From contig CASQMQ010000071.1 in the NCBI GenBank assembly GCA_949430125.1, positions 1 to 38,437 of the forward strand: DNA of 38,437 nt, read 5' to 3'. Below the pieces are notes generated by a model that saw only the letters and a program-made list of their open reading frames with translations, was not told where the DNA came from and searched no databases. The stretch comes from an uncultured Pseudomonadales bacterium (GTDB taxonomy: Bacteria; Pseudomonadota; Gammaproteobacteria; Pseudomonadales; Pseudohongiellaceae). The translations under genes were made by a program, and so were the position numbers. Of this stretch, positions 8,720 to 18,936 are shown piece after piece. The stretch's first letter is position 1, and the number at the start of each line of letters is the position of its first letter.

Positions 8720-9379
8720 ATGAACAAATTTATAGTAGAGAAAGGTGTGGTGTTGCCACTGGATCGTGCTAACGTAGATACGGATTTCATCATTCCTAAG
8801 CAGTTCCTGAAATCCATCAAGCGGACTGGCTTTGGTGTAAACCTATTCGATGAGCACCGCTATCTTGATAAGGGATTGCCGGACACAGACAATAGCCTCA
8901 GGCCAATAAATCCGGACTTTGTGCTCAATCAGCCGCGCTATAAGGGCGCCAAAGTTCTGCTCGCTAAGGATAACTTCGGCTGTGGTTCAAGTCGCGAACA
9001 TGCTCCCTGGGCGCTGGAAGACTACGGTTTTCGCGCGATCTTAGCGCCTAGCTACGCCGACATCTTCTTTAATAACTGCTTCAAGAACGGCTTGCTTCCT
9101 ATCGTCCTCGATAAAGCAATTATTTCAGGGCTTTTCACTGAGGTTGAGGCGAATGAGGGCTACGAGTTAGAGGTGGATCTAGAGCAACAAGCCATATTCA
9201 AGCCCGATGGCTCCAAAATTGAATTCTCTGTGGATGCGTTTCGTAAGAACTGTTTGCTGAATGGTCTGGACGATATCGGGCTTACCCTTGAAGAGTCAGA
9301 AACCATACGCAGCTTCGAAGAAAACTGGCGCAACTCTGCACCTTGGTATTTCACTACGACCAGCGCGACTACTACTTAG
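8720..9379 (+). CDS. leuD: 3-isopropylmalate dehydratase small subunit
   Basis: LeuD is the small (swivel-domain) subunit of isopropylmalate isomerase and works with LeuC. The 219-residue protein opens with the family pattern [20 protein letters not shown] and KSIKRTGFG, has [20 protein letters not shown] (substrate-binding loop) near residues 88-108, and [19 protein letters not shown] near the end. The last residues ([13 protein letters not shown]) are a few longer than usual and threonine-rich; the family normally stops just after APW. The ATG at 8720 has AAGAGA upstream. leuC and leuD form a pair. The gene that normally comes next, leuB, is not there; asd follows after 95 bases. Confidence 0.95.
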   Translation: MNKFIVEKGVVLPLDRANVDTDFIIPKQFLKSIKRTGFGVNLFDEHRYLDKGLPDTDNSLRPINPDFVLNQPRYKGAKVLLAKDNFGCGSSREHAPWALEDYGFRAILAPSYADIFFNNCFKNGLLPIVLDKAIISGLFTEVEANEGYELEVDLEQQAIFKPDGSKIEFSVDAFRKNCLLNGLDDIGLTLEESETIRSFEENWRNSAPWYFTTTSATTT

Positions 9380-9474
9380 GCTCCTTATTCAGGCGGGTAG
9401 CTAATGGAGCGAGGTATTCCTCAGCCGTCCATGTAAGAAAATATTATTTAATTCAAGAGTTTAGAGAGAAACGT

Positions 9475-10494
9475 ATGACTAACTACAATGTAGCAGTGGT
9501 AGGAGCCACTGGCGCGGTAGGGGAAACTTTGCTGAGCATCCTAGAGGAACGCAATTTTCCAGTAGATCAAATATTCGCCCTAGCCAGTGAGCGCTCGGCG
9601 GGTAACACGGTGATGTTCAACGGTAAGCCACTTATGGTGACTAACCTGGCCGAGTTTGATTTTAGTCAGGCCCAGATAGGCCTGTTCTCCGCCGGCGGCA
9701 GTGTTTCAGCTGAATATGCCCCTAAAGCAGGCGATGCGGGATGTGTTGTGATCGATAACACCTCGCATTTTCGCTATGACGACGATATTCCGTTAGTAAT
9801 CCCCGAGGTCAATCCTGAGGCAATAGCGCAATACACGAACCGCAACATCATCGCGAACCCCAATTGCTCAACGATCCAGATGCTAGTGGCGCTGAAGCCG
9901 ATTCATGATGCTGTTGGTATAAAGCGCATCTGTGTCTCTACCTATCAAGCCGTTTCCGGTTCAGGCAATAGCGCTGTCAAAGAGTTAGCGAAGCAGACCG
10001 GCGAACTTTTGAATGGTCGCGAGGCGCAGTGCAAAGTATATCCACGGCAGATAGCTTTTAACGCGCTGCCGCAGATCGATGTCTTCATGGAGAACGGCTA
10101 TACCAAGGAAGAGATGAAGATGGTTTGGGAGACACAGAAGATTTTCGAAGATGACAGCATTCAGGTTAGTGCGACCTGTGTCCGCGTGCCGGTATTCTAC
10201 GGGCATTCCGAGGCGGTACAGATAGAGACTAGTAAGCCAATTAGCGAGGCGGACGTACGTGATCTATTGGCGAATGCTGCCGGTGTTACTGTGATAGATG
10301 AGCGAAAAGACGGTGGATACCCTACAGCAGTCCATGATTCTGCGGGCCACGACGCAGTTTTTGTCGGCAGAATTCGGCAGGATATCTCAATTCCCAATGG
10401 TATCAACCTTTGGGTGGTTGCCGACAACGTGCGAAAGGGAGCAGCTCTCAACTCAGTTCAGATAGCCGAAGAGTTGATAAAAAGCTATTTATAA
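9475..10494 (+). CDS. asd: Aspartate-semialdehyde dehydrogenase
   Basis: Asd reduces aspartyl phosphate to aspartate semialdehyde, the branch point to lysine, diaminopimelate, methionine and threonine. The 339-residue protein has the NADP-binding GATGAVGE (residues 10-17), IANPNCSTIQ with the catalytic Cys131, STYQAVSGSG, and CVRVPVFYGHSEAV around residues 233-247 with the substrate-binding arginine and active-site histidine. A longer open frame reaches back to 9343, but the ATG at 9475 has GAGAGAAAC in front and gives the family's N-terminus MTNYNVAVVGATGAVG. asd is followed by fimV as in Pseudomonas, but leuB, which usually separates leuD and asd, is missing. Intact. Confidence 0.96.
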   Translation: MTNYNVAVVGATGAVGETLLSILEERNFPVDQIFALASERSAGNTVMFNGKPLMVTNLAEFDFSQAQIGLFSAGGSVSAEYAPKAGDAGCVVIDNTSHFRYDDDIPLVIPEVNPEAIAQYTNRNIIANPNCSTIQMLVALKPIHDAVGIKRICVSTYQAVSGSGNSAVKELAKQTGELLNGREAQCKVYPRQIAFNALPQIDVFMENGYTKEEMKMVWETQKIFEDDSIQVSATCVRVPVFYGHSEAVQIETSKPISEADVRDLLANAAGVTVIDERKDGGYPTAVHDSAGHDAVFVGRIRQDISIPNGINLWVVADNVRKGAALNSVQIAEELIKSYL

Positions 10495-10652
10495 TGAATA
10501 CTTGCAAGCTGTAGTGAAGAAACAATCTTAATAACTTCGCAATATCGACAGTAGTGTTCACTAAGCTGATTATGCTGATTTAGAGAGTCATAAAAGGAGC
10601 TGGTTTTGCTTTACGTTAGTAACGCCAGCACCTGCTTAGAGACAAAGGGACT

Positions 10653-12925
10653 ATGCTGCGTAAAACCGTCGTCATTCTGACCATGATGCTCTGCAGTATG
10701 GCGACACAGCTGTACGCCTTAGGGCTAGGCACTGTTACTGTTGAGTCCGCGCTAAACCAGCCACTGCGTATGCGCGTGGAACTGCTTCAATTAGGCGATA
10801 CGCGCCTGCAAGATATTCGTGTATCTATGGCTTCAAGCGCTGATTTTGAACGCTTCAACATTAACCGCGATGGCTTCCTTTCGAATATCCGTTTCAGCGT
10901 TGAGTCTACTGCTCAGGGCAACGTAGTAACTCTTACTTCTTCGCAAATTGTCCGCGAGCCTTACTTAAGCTTTATCCTAGATACGCGCTGGCCTAATGGT
11001 CGATTGCTTAGCGAGCATACGATCCTCTTGGATCTTCCTGTGTTCGACGACCAGCAATCTACGTCTGAGGTTAGGCAGCCAATCAGCCCAATTCTGCAAG
11101 CCTCCTACAGGCGCTCAAGCGACAGATGCTCAGCCATCTGTAGAGTCATCGGCAGCGTCTAGTGTGACTGCGCCGAGCTCAACAAGTTCTGCTGCAAGCC
11201 TGCAGCCCGAAATCATACCTGCGAGCTGGTGGTCGAGGAAGTAGAGCCTATCAAGCAGAGCAGAAGTTATCGAGGTACGAAGAGTCTGTGGAGCCTGAGC
11301 TTGTCGAGTCAAGAAACTATTGAGACAGACGGCAGCGACACGCTTTCCGACATTGCTCAACAAGTTAGGCCAAACACCGTGGTGTCCATGCAGCAAACCA
11401 TGTTGGCGTTGCAGGAGCTGAATCCTGAAGCTTTCGCCGATGGCAACATCAATAGACTGCGCAGTGGTCAAGTTTTACGTGTTCCGACTTTAGAAGAGAT
11501 ACAGTCGATCGATCCTCGTGATGCGGTTGACGAGGTAGTCGCGTCAGAATCAAGAATTCGCTGAAGTTGACGTTCAGCCTCTGGCGGCACCGTCGAATGC
11601 AATACCAGATCAAGACGATCAGCCTCAAGGTCAGTTGAGCGTAGTGAGTTCCGATGACGCGATTGATACAAACAGTGGTGCCGCAGAACTAGCAGACGCC
11701 GACAACGAAACTCTCGATCAGCGTATTGCCGAATTAGAAACACAGTTAGCGCAGCGTTCTGAAGAAGCAGATCGCGCAAGAATAGAGCGCGAAGAATTAG
11801 ATTCCCGCATGGCCGATCTCGAGGCTCAGATCGCTGCGGCACAAGAAATTATTCGCCTGCAAGATATTCAGCTAGCGCAATTGCAAGAGTCGCTTAGCTG
11901 CCGCTGCTGATGCGCAGCTAATAGCAGAGCAACAGGCGATAGCGGATGCCGCCGCGGCAGAGGCCGCTTTGCCGGTAGACTCGCCGTCCAGCTCTAGCTG
12001 ATGACGTGATGCGCATATTAACGGGCAACAGCATATTCATACTCTTCGGTATTGTTCTGGTCATCTTGCTGCTAGTCGTGCTGATGCTGCGCAGAAATCG
12101 CGCAGCGAAGGCAGACAACCACGATCTCGATGAGATCGCAGGGCAGGGTTTCGATGCTAGAGAAAGACGAGGCTGCTGCAGAATACCAGGACTACGATCC
12201 AGCTGACTTAGATAGCGAACGTGATGACATCATTGGTGTATCAGACGAAGCCGAAGGCTCAGAGGAAGTTGCCGAAGAAGAGGGTGCGACTGAAGAAGCG
12301 CCACAGCTAAACGTAATCGCGATTGTTGAGCAGCTGATAGGCGAGCAGCAATATCGCCGCGCATTGAGCATGCTAAATACCTCGCTTCAAGAGCAAGGTG
12401 ACAACGAAGAAGTTAGGGCAAAGATTTCTGAAGTCGAAAGTTTTCTAGAAGCAGAAGTAGTTGAACAGCGTGAGAACGATGAAGCAATAAAGGCAGAAGA
12501 GGCGGCAAACAGCGAGTCGGAAACCAAATCTTTCCTAGATGACTTAGGTATAGATCTAGACTCCTTCGATTATGACGACGAGGTTAATGAGCCTGAAGTC
12601 GAAGAAGGATGTCGACTATCGACTAGATGAGTTCGATATTGAGCTAGGGGCGACGGCGGCGACGCGATGCTGCGAAGGTTTTTTATCCGATGACGACTGT
12701 TGAGAGATAGAGGCTGTTCAGATGATAGTGAGAGAGAAGATCAGTCATGCTGATCGGTTGATGATGAAACAGCGACTAAGTTAGAACTCGCCTATGCCTA
12801 TCAAAAGATGGGAGATATTGAGGGGGCTACGGAAATCTTGCTGGAAGTCATCAAGGAAGGCTCCGACGAGCAGGCAGAGAGAAGCCAGCAAGTTGCTTGG
12901 ATCACTCGACGGCAAGTCAGACTAG
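10653..12925 (+). CDS. fimV: FimV-like pilus/polar assembly protein, frameshifted many times
   Basis: FimV is an inner-membrane protein with a peptidoglycan-binding periplasmic part and a cytoplasmic TPR part; in Pseudomonas it is needed for type IV pilus assembly and polar organisation. The start at 10653 encodes a signal peptide (MLRKTVVILTMMLCSMATQ..YALG) and the FimV N-terminal domain (LGTVTVESALNQPLRMRVEL; then REPYLSFILDTRWPNGRLL). After about 11100 the frame changes repeatedly: an Ala/Ser-rich part; a LysM-like part 11300-11510 (SDTLSDIAQQVRP, LRSGQVLRVPTLEEI); a coiled coil 11690-11960 (LDQRIAELETQLAQRSEEAD); one membrane helix at 12030-12090 (FILFGIVLVILLLVVLML); an acidic cytoplasmic part with a TPR-like LIGEQQYRRALSML; and the C-terminal MGDIEGATEILLEVIKEG (12808-12862), ending QREASKLLGSLDGKSD at the TAG 12923-12925. 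Domain order is complete, so at least eight breaks, and a scrambled 12600-12770, look like sequence errors. Confidence 0.85.
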
Positions 12926-12967
12926 TTGTCTTGTGCTTGCTTGCACAAACCTGCGTCGACCTGATCC

Positions 12968-13795
12968 GTGCCAACTCCCGAACAAGCCACTCCGAATAGT
13001 CACCGCATAGCGCTGGGCATCGAATACGATGGTTCTACGTATTCCGGCTGGCAGAAACAAAAATTCCCGCAGCAAGAAACCGTCCAGCAATATCTTGAAA
13101 CCGCGATAAGTAAAGTTGCCGATAGAGACGTAGTGGTGAGTTGTGCCGGCAGAACAGATGCCGGTGTTCATGCTACGTGCCAAGTAGTTCACTTTGATAC
13201 TGAAATTGACAGAGGCGCCAAAGCTTGGACGCAGGGCGTAAACAGCATGCTACCAAGAACTATTCGGGTTGTGTGGTCACGGGCGCAGGAAGATGATTTC
13301 CATGCTCGTTTTAGCGCGTTGTCCAGGCGCTATATGTATCTGATGTACCGGCGTGACACGCAATCTGCAATGTTGCATCGCAGAGCGAGTTATTTTCGCC
13401 GTGAGTTGGATGAAGTCTCGATGCATGCGGCAGCGCAACACTTTCTTGGAGAACAGGATTTTACCTCCTTTCGTGCTGCCGGCTGTCAATCAAAGACGGC
13501 GATGCGCAATGTTATGCATGCCAATGTATATCGCCGAGGCGGCTTTCTCATCTTCGATGTTAAGGCGAATGCATTCCTGCAGCACATGGTCCGCAATATG
13601 ATGGGATCCTTGCTGCAAGTAGGCTCAGGCGATAAAGACCCAGCTTGGATCGGCGAGTTACTGTCGCTGCAGGATAGGTCGCTGGCAGCTCCTACGGCTC
13701 TGCCGGACGGCCTCTATCTAGTTGGAGTTGAGTATCCTCAGAGTTGCGCCTTGCCCAGCGAAATTTCGCAGCCAGACCTGCTGTTAGCAATCTGA
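12968..13795 (+). CDS. truA: tRNA pseudouridine(38-40) synthase
   Basis: TruA converts uridines 38-40 in the anticodon stem of many tRNAs to pseudouridine. The 275-residue protein has IALGIEYDGSTYSGWQKQ near the start, CAGRTDAGVHATCQVVHF with the catalytic Asp64, RRYMYLMYRR near residue 120, and FLQHMVRNMMGSLLQVGSG (about 202-220) as family motifs. The start is a GTG at 12968; the first ~12 residues are not conserved, so a later start cannot be excluded, but none with ATG precedes the conserved HRIALGIEYDG. It lies 42 bases after fimV, the order fimV-truA-trpF being typical. Intact. Confidence 0.94.
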   Translation: MPTPEQATPNSHRIALGIEYDGSTYSGWQKQKFPQQETVQQYLETAISKVADRDVVVSCAGRTDAGVHATCQVVHFDTEIDRGAKAWTQGVNSMLPRTIRVVWSRAQEDDFHARFSALSRRYMYLMYRRDTQSAMLHRRASYFRRELDEVSMHAAAQHFLGEQDFTSFRAAGCQSKTAMRNVMHANVYRRGGFLIFDVKANAFLQHMVRNMMGSLLQVGSGDKDPAWIGELLSLQDRSLAAPTALPDGLYLVGVEYPQSCALPSEISQPDLLLAI

Positions 13796-13895
13796 AGTGC
13801 CAGCTAGGACGTAGAGAAAGTTTTTGCTCTCCTTGATAGTCGGGAATCTGTTGATTTGCTAGAATACGCTTCTTTCACCAGCCTCTAGACTCACC

Positions 13896-14528
13896 TTGCA
13901 GAAAACTTGGACTAAAATTTGCGGTATAACGCGAGCGCAGGACGCCTTAGCAGCGGCCGATCTTGGGGCGGACGCTATCGGCCTGAATTTCTATCCACAA
14001 AGTCCCCGTGCTATATCGGTGGCTGATGTGGCAAATTTGGTAGAGGGCCTGCCCCGGAGGGTGTCCGTAGTGGCATTGTTCGTCAATCCCACGCCGGAGT
14101 TGGTAAGACAAGTACTAGGGACAGGAGCGGTCGACCTACTGCAGTTTCACGGTAGTGAGTCCGCTGAATTCTGTGAACAGTTCGAAACGCCGTATATGAA
14201 GGTCGTAGCAGTAAAGGCGGATAGCGACCTGAAATCTGAATTTGCCAAATACGAATCCGCTCAATACATGCTGCTGGATAGTTTTGACCCAATAATGCTT
14301 GGTGGTACGGGTAAGACATTCGATTGGGGCAGAGTGGTTGAGTTAACGCAGAAGCAGCGGTCGCGTCTAGTTCTTGCCGGTGGACTTGGACCTGCCAATG
14401 TAAGAGAGGCAATCGAGATAGTGCAGCCCTTCGGCGTCGATGTAAGTAGCGGCGTCGAGGCGAGCAAAGGAATTAAAGATCTAAAAATGATGCAATTATT
14501 TATTCAAGGAGTAAGAGCAAGTGGCTAA
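13896..14528 (+). CDS. trpF: Phosphoribosylanthranilate isomerase
   Basis: TrpF isomerises N-(5-phosphoribosyl)anthranilate to the 1-carboxyphenylamino-deoxyribulose phosphate in tryptophan synthesis. The 210-residue single-domain TIM barrel shows [20 protein letters not shown] with the catalytic Cys9, [40 protein letters not shown], and at the end [14 protein letters not shown] and [16 protein letters not shown], the phosphate-binding part with the catalytic aspartate. It is a stand-alone enzyme, not fused to TrpC. The start is a TTG at 13896 giving the family's N-terminus. Its stop overlaps the GTG of trpB by eight bases, so the two are translationally coupled. Intact. Confidence 0.95.
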   Translation: MQKTWTKICGITRAQDALAAADLGADAIGLNFYPQSPRAISVADVANLVEGLPRRVSVVALFVNPTPELVRQVLGTGAVDLLQFHGSESAEFCEQFETPYMKVVAVKADSDLKSEFAKYESAQYMLLDSFDPIMLGGTGKTFDWGRVVELTQKQRSRLVLAGGLGPANVREAIEIVQPFGVDVSSGVEASKGIKDLKMMQLFIQGVRASG

Positions 14529-15760
14529 GCTTGAAGAGTCTGCTGCTGTAGTTGACACAGCTGTATTTGATGGGCCTGACGCATCAGGACATTTTGGTCC
14601 CTATGGCGGTGTGTTCGTTGGGGAAACGTTGATCGCGGCTGTCGAAGAGCTGGCGCAAGTGTATGAGAAATTATCGGCGGATGAAAGTTTCTGGGCGGAG
14701 TATGACTCTGAGTTAAAACATTATGTGGGTAGACCCTCGCCTCTGTATTTTGCCGAGCGTCTAACTGATTCCGCCGGTGGCGCGAAGATTTATCTGAAAC
14801 GTGAAGACTTAAATCATACCGGCGCGCATAAGGTTAATAATACGATTGGCCAGGCACTCCTTGCTAAGCACATGGGCAAGACGCGAATAATTGCGGAAAC
14901 AGGAGCAGGGCAGCATGGGGTGGCCAGTGCCACCGTTGCAGCTAAACTGGGCTTGGAATGTCATGTCTACATGGGTGCTGAAGACATTATCAGGCAGGCG
15001 CCGAATGTCTATCGCATGAAGCTGCTGGGTGCGAACGTGATTTCTGTTGAGTCGGGTTCGCGAACTTTAAAAGATGCTATGAACGAAGCCCTGCGCGACT
15101 GGGCCACGAATGTTGATAACACTTATTATATAATCGGCACCGTTGCCGGCCCGCATCCCTATCCCAAAATAGTGCGCGATTTTCAATGCGTTATCGGGCG
15201 AGAGGCGCGCGAACAATCACTTGAGCAGATTGGCAAGGCTTCCTGATGCCCTGGTTGCATGTGTAGGTGGGGGTTCCAATGCCATCGGCTTATTTCATCC
15301 ATTTCTTAAAGATGAATCCGTCGCGATGTACGGTGTCGAAGCTGGCGGTTACGGCTTGGCTACCGGTAAACATGCCGCTCCTTTGAGTGCGGGTTGTGCG
15401 CCGGGCGTATTGCACGGCAATAGAACCTATCTAATGTCGGATGAGGCAGGGCAGGTCCTAGAAACGCATTCGATCTCTGCCGGTTTGGATTATCCTGGCG
15501 TTGGCCCCGAACATTCCTGGCTGAAGGATAAGAAAAGAGTTAACTATGTGGATGCAACTGATGAAGAGGCCATGAAGGCGTTTCATCAGCTCACACGACT
15601 GGAAGGTATTATTCCAGCTTTGGAATCCAGCCACGCGGTTGCCTATGCGATGAAGCTTGCGGCGACTCTGCCGCGTGACAAAAACATTGTTATCAATCTG
15701 TCTGGACGCGGTGACAAGGATATAGAAACTGTTGCGAAGATCGAAGGTATTGAGCTTTAA
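14521..15760 (+). CDS. trpB: Tryptophan synthase beta subunit, frameshifted
   Basis: TrpB joins indole and serine to tryptophan with pyridoxal phosphate. The GTG start at 14521 overlaps the end of trpF. The first part has [26 protein letters not shown], and [17 protein letters not shown] with the PLP-binding Lys104, then [16 protein letters not shown]. Near 15233 the frame ends with EQIGKAS and a TGA; shifted by one base the same DNA reads [20 protein letters not shown], the expected continuation with the phosphate-binding GGGSN. The C-terminal part has [16 protein letters not shown] and [14 protein letters not shown]. The composite has about 413 residues, the normal length. One extra A around 15231-15234 explains the break. 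75 bases then lead to trpA. Confidence 0.95.
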
Positions 15761-15835
15761 AGGATTGTTCTTCGCGCGACAAGGGAAGAGAAATACAACT
15801 AACACCATCTTTAGTTAAAAATTTTCAGGAAAGGC

Positions 15836-16655
15836 ATGAGTAGAATAAATAAAATAGCCCTCAAGGCGGCAACAGCAAATAGGAAGCTGCTAATTCCTTA
15901 CTCTGGTTGCAGGCGATCCGAATCTGCAAACAACAGCTGCGTTAATGCACAAGCTGGTCGAGCAGGGCGCCGACATCATTGAGCTTGGTATACCGTTTAG
16001 CGATCCCTCATCGGACGGGCCGGTTATTCAGCGCAGCGTTGAACGCGCTCTAGCGAAGGGAACCACCCTGAATCAGGTGTTAGAGTTGGTGGCGCAGTTT
16101 AGAGAGACCGATGCAGATACGGGCATCGTGCTAATGGGTTATCTGAACCCGATCGAGGCCATGGGCTATAAAATTTTTGCGCAGGCTGCTAGTTCCTCTG
16201 GCGTTGATGGTGTGTTGACCGTCGATCTGCCGCCTATGGAGGCCGCTGAACTAAATTCAGTGATGCGCGCCAATCAGGTAGACACGATTTTCCTAGTGGC
16301 GCCAACGACGCGAGAAGAGCGGGTGGCGAGTATCACTGAACACTGTAGCGGCTATCTTTACTATGTGTCATTGAAAGGCGTTACGGGAGCCGCATTGATT
16401 GACTTCGACTCGGTAACGGCGAACATCAATAAGCTGCGTGGGATGACCGCGTTACCGATCGTTATAGGTTTCGGCATTAAGGATGCGCAGAGCGCTGCAG
16501 CCATGGGTAAATTGGCAGATGGTGTAATTATAGGCAGCGCTGTTGTTGAAAAAATTGCTCTACTGGCCGATCAAGTGGAACATGATGAGCAGCAGCTGAG
16601 TGACACCATAAAAGTGATCACTGAAGCTAGAGAAGCCTTAGATAAACTAGTGTAA
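15836..16655 (+). CDS. trpA: Tryptophan synthase alpha subunit, frameshifted
   Basis: TrpA cleaves indole-3-glycerol phosphate to indole, which passes to TrpB. The ATG at 15836, after CAGGAAAGG, opens MSRINKIALKAATANRKLLI and then PY; at about 15898-15905 the frame changes and goes on as LVAGDPNLQTTAALMHKLVE, which is the normal family sequence. Then follow ADIIELGIPFSDPSSDGPVI with the catalytic glutamate and aspartate, GYLNPIEAMGY, YLYYVSLKGVTGA and VIGFGIKDAQSAAAM (phosphate-binding). The composite has about 273 residues, the usual ~270. One extra T at the break is enough to explain it. Together with trpF, trpB and the next gene accD it forms the arrangement found in many marine gammaproteobacteria. 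Confidence 0.94.
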
Positions 16656-16688
16656 TATCTTTACTTAACTGCCTAGATGGATTGAAGA

Positions 16689-17557
16689 ATGAGCTGGATA
16701 GATAAAATTTTACCCTCGATAGCAATCGCTCCTAAGGACGCGAAAAAATCGGCTGTGCCAGAGGGTACCTGGAACAATGTCCACGCTGCGATGCGATGCT
16801 CTACAAAAAATCGCTCAGCGAAAACTTCGATGTCTGTCCCAAGTGTGAACACCATCTGCGCATCACTGCTAGGCGTCGTATCGAGCTGTTTCTGGATGCT
16901 GGCGATCAGATCGAGCTGAATGTCGGTATGGAGCCAGTTGATCTGCTGAAATTCAAGGATCGCAAGAAGTACAAAGATAGGATTAGCGCGGCACAGAAGA
17001 GCACTGGCGAGAAAGATGCTCTTATCGTCGTCAAAGGCAAGGTCAATGATATTCCTGTTATAGCTGCTGCCTTCGAGTTCAGTTTTATCGGCGGCTCGAT
17101 GGGTGCAGTGGTCGGTGAAAAATTCACACAGGCGGTCAACACTTGCATAGAAGAGAAGTTGCCACTCGTGTGTTTCTCCACCAGTGGTGGAGCACGCATG
17201 CAGGAAGCGCTTATCTCGCTCATGCAGATGCCGAAGACGTCAGCCGCCTTGGAAAAATTGAAGAGGAATTCCCTGCCTTATATCTCGGTTCTTGTTGATC
17301 CAGTCTATGGCGGTGTATCGGCAAGCCTAGCGATGCTCGGTGATGTGAATATTGCCGAACCAAACGCGCTGGTTGGCTTTACCGGTCCCGATGTTATCAG
17401 GCAGACGGTGCGAGTAAAGCTACCCGAAGGTTTTCAGCGCAGCGAATTCTTGCTTGAAAATGGAGCTATCGATATGATCGTTCATCGCAAGGATCTACGT
17501 GGCAAGATTGCGTCGATGCTCGAAAAATTCCTTCATTTCAGACACTCCGCCTCTTAA
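16689..17557 (+). CDS. accD: Acetyl-CoA carboxylase carboxyltransferase subunit beta, frameshifted
   Basis: AccD is the zinc-binding beta subunit of the carboxyltransferase part of acetyl-CoA carboxylase, the first step of fatty-acid synthesis. The ATG at 16689 opens [20 protein letters not shown] and SAVPEGTWN; the frame changes at about 16773-16777 and goes on [19 protein letters not shown] and CPKCEHH. The two CxxC pairs make the four-cysteine zinc ribbon. Then come the crotonase-fold motifs [38 protein letters not shown] and [20 protein letters not shown]. Composite length about 289, close to E. coli. The gene is essential in relatives, so the one-base break is most likely a sequence error. 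folC starts 18 bases after the stop. Confidence 0.94.
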
Positions 17558-17575
17558 TCCTATAGAGCTAAAGCA

Positions 17576-18883
17576 ATGCCCGCCAAAGGTAGTTCTCTCG
17601 AGAGCTGGTTGCAATATATTTCTAGCGTGCATCCACGCGAGATCGAACTCGGCCTTGGCCGCACTCAAAGAGTTGCAGCTAATCTAGGCTTAGGCAAGCC
17701 CGCACCGCTAGTCGTCACTGTTGCTGGCACCAATGGCAAGGGCTCCTGCGTGGCGACGATGGAGGCCATCCTGCAGCAGGCTGGGTTTAAGACTGGCTGC
17801 TATACCTCGCCGCATATTCATGCCTTCAACGAGCGTATTCGCATTGATGCTAGCAACGTCTCCGATGAGCCGCTGATTGCCGCATTCGAGGCGATCGATG
17901 AGGCGAGAAAAAACGAAACCCTGAGTTATTTCGAATTCGCCACACTGGCAGGCCTTTACCTTATGCGTAAAAGCAATGTCGACGTAGCCTTGTTAGAGGT
18001 TGGTCTGGGTGGGCGTCTCGACGCGGTGAACATCGTCGACGCTGATGTCGCTGTGATTAGCAGCATAGGCATCGATCATACGGATTGGCTAGGTAACGAC
18101 ATCGAATCTATAGCCGCCGAGAAGGCCGGCATCATGAGGCGTAATAGCCCTACTGTATTTGGTGGCGAACACCCGCCTAACGCGATTATCCGCAGAGCAA
18201 AGGAGCTCGATTCACCTCTGCTAGTGAGTGGTCATGATTTTCATGCCGACCAGGACGCTTCAAATGGCACCTGGAGATGGAGGGGGCATGATAGAGAGGC
18301 CGTGGCCGTAAATTGGCCTAATCTACCCATTCCCAGTCTCATGCTGGGCAATGTGACAGCCAGCTTACAGGCGCTGAAGCTATTGCCCTTAAGTCTTGGA
18401 GTTGAGCCCGTCGCCGCTGCGTTGAGCGGGCTCGGACTAGCCGGTCGCTTCGATAAGCGTCGGGATTTGGGCAATGGCCGCGCGATAATCCTCGATGTGG
18501 CGCATAACCCCGATGCCATGCGGCAGCTCTCCATTAGTTTGCACAGCTACACATCTCAGAATCAGGGGGCTGGCCGTATTGCTGCGGTGCTCGCGGTGAT
18601 GTCAGATAAAGATGTGATCGGAATGATCACAGCCTTAGAATACTGCGTAGACATCTGGTATATTGCGCAGGTCGATGAGGGGCGCACTATGGCTGCAGAT
18701 GAAGTGGCACAAACCATGAAAATCATGGGAATCGCGTCCGATCAGGGGCATATTTACCAATTCGATAGCGTCAAATCGGCCTACAGGGCTGCCTGCGACC
18801 AAACCGAAGCTGAGGATACTGTTCTCGTGACGGGCTCATTCTTTACCGTCGCAGCAGTTCATGGGCTCACTGAACCGGCTTGA
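17576..18883 (+). CDS. folC: Folylpolyglutamate synthase / dihydrofolate synthase
   Basis: FolC adds glutamate to dihydropteroate to make dihydrofolate, and further glutamates to folates. The 435-residue protein has the ATP-binding loop VAGTNGKGSCVATMEAIL (P-loop about 51-57), then TSPHIHAFNERIRI, the Mur-ligase type VALLEVGLGGRLDAVN (about 138-153), SIGIDHTDWLGNDIESIAAE KAGI, and a C-terminal LDVAHNPDAM (about 306-315). This is the usual bifunctional proteobacterial form. ATG at 17576. It stands between accD and the SPOR-domain gene, the normal order in Pseudomonas. Intact. With folE in the same window it belongs to folate synthesis, but the two are on opposite strands and far apart. Confidence 0.95.
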   Translation: MPAKGSSLESWLQYISSVHPREIELGLGRTQRVAANLGLGKPAPLVVTVAGTNGKGSCVATMEAILQQAGFKTGCYTSPHIHAFNERIRIDASNVSDEPLIAAFEAIDEARKNETLSYFEFATLAGLYLMRKSNVDVALLEVGLGGRLDAVNIVDADVAVISSIGIDHTDWLGNDIESIAAEKAGIMRRNSPTVFGGEHPPNAIIRRAKELDSPLLVSGHDFHADQDASNGTWRWRGHDREAVAVNWPNLPIPSLMLGNVTASLQALKLLPLSLGVEPVAAALSGLGLAGRFDKRRDLGNGRAIILDVAHNPDAMRQLSISLHSYTSQNQGAGRIAAVLAVMSDKDVIGMITALEYCVDIWYIAQVDEGRTMAADEVAQTMKIMGIASDQGHIYQFDSVKSAYRAACDQTEAEDTVLVTGSFFTVAAVHGLTEPA

Positions 18884-18936
18884 AGAGCTAGTTTTAGCAG
18901 GAAACAAGCGATCTTATTACTATTGAGGTACACGGC

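Noticed and set aside
9343-9474. Longer N-terminus for Asd from 9343
   Set aside because: The extra residues overlap the end of leuD in another frame and are not part of the Asd family; the ATG at 9475 has a ribosome site.
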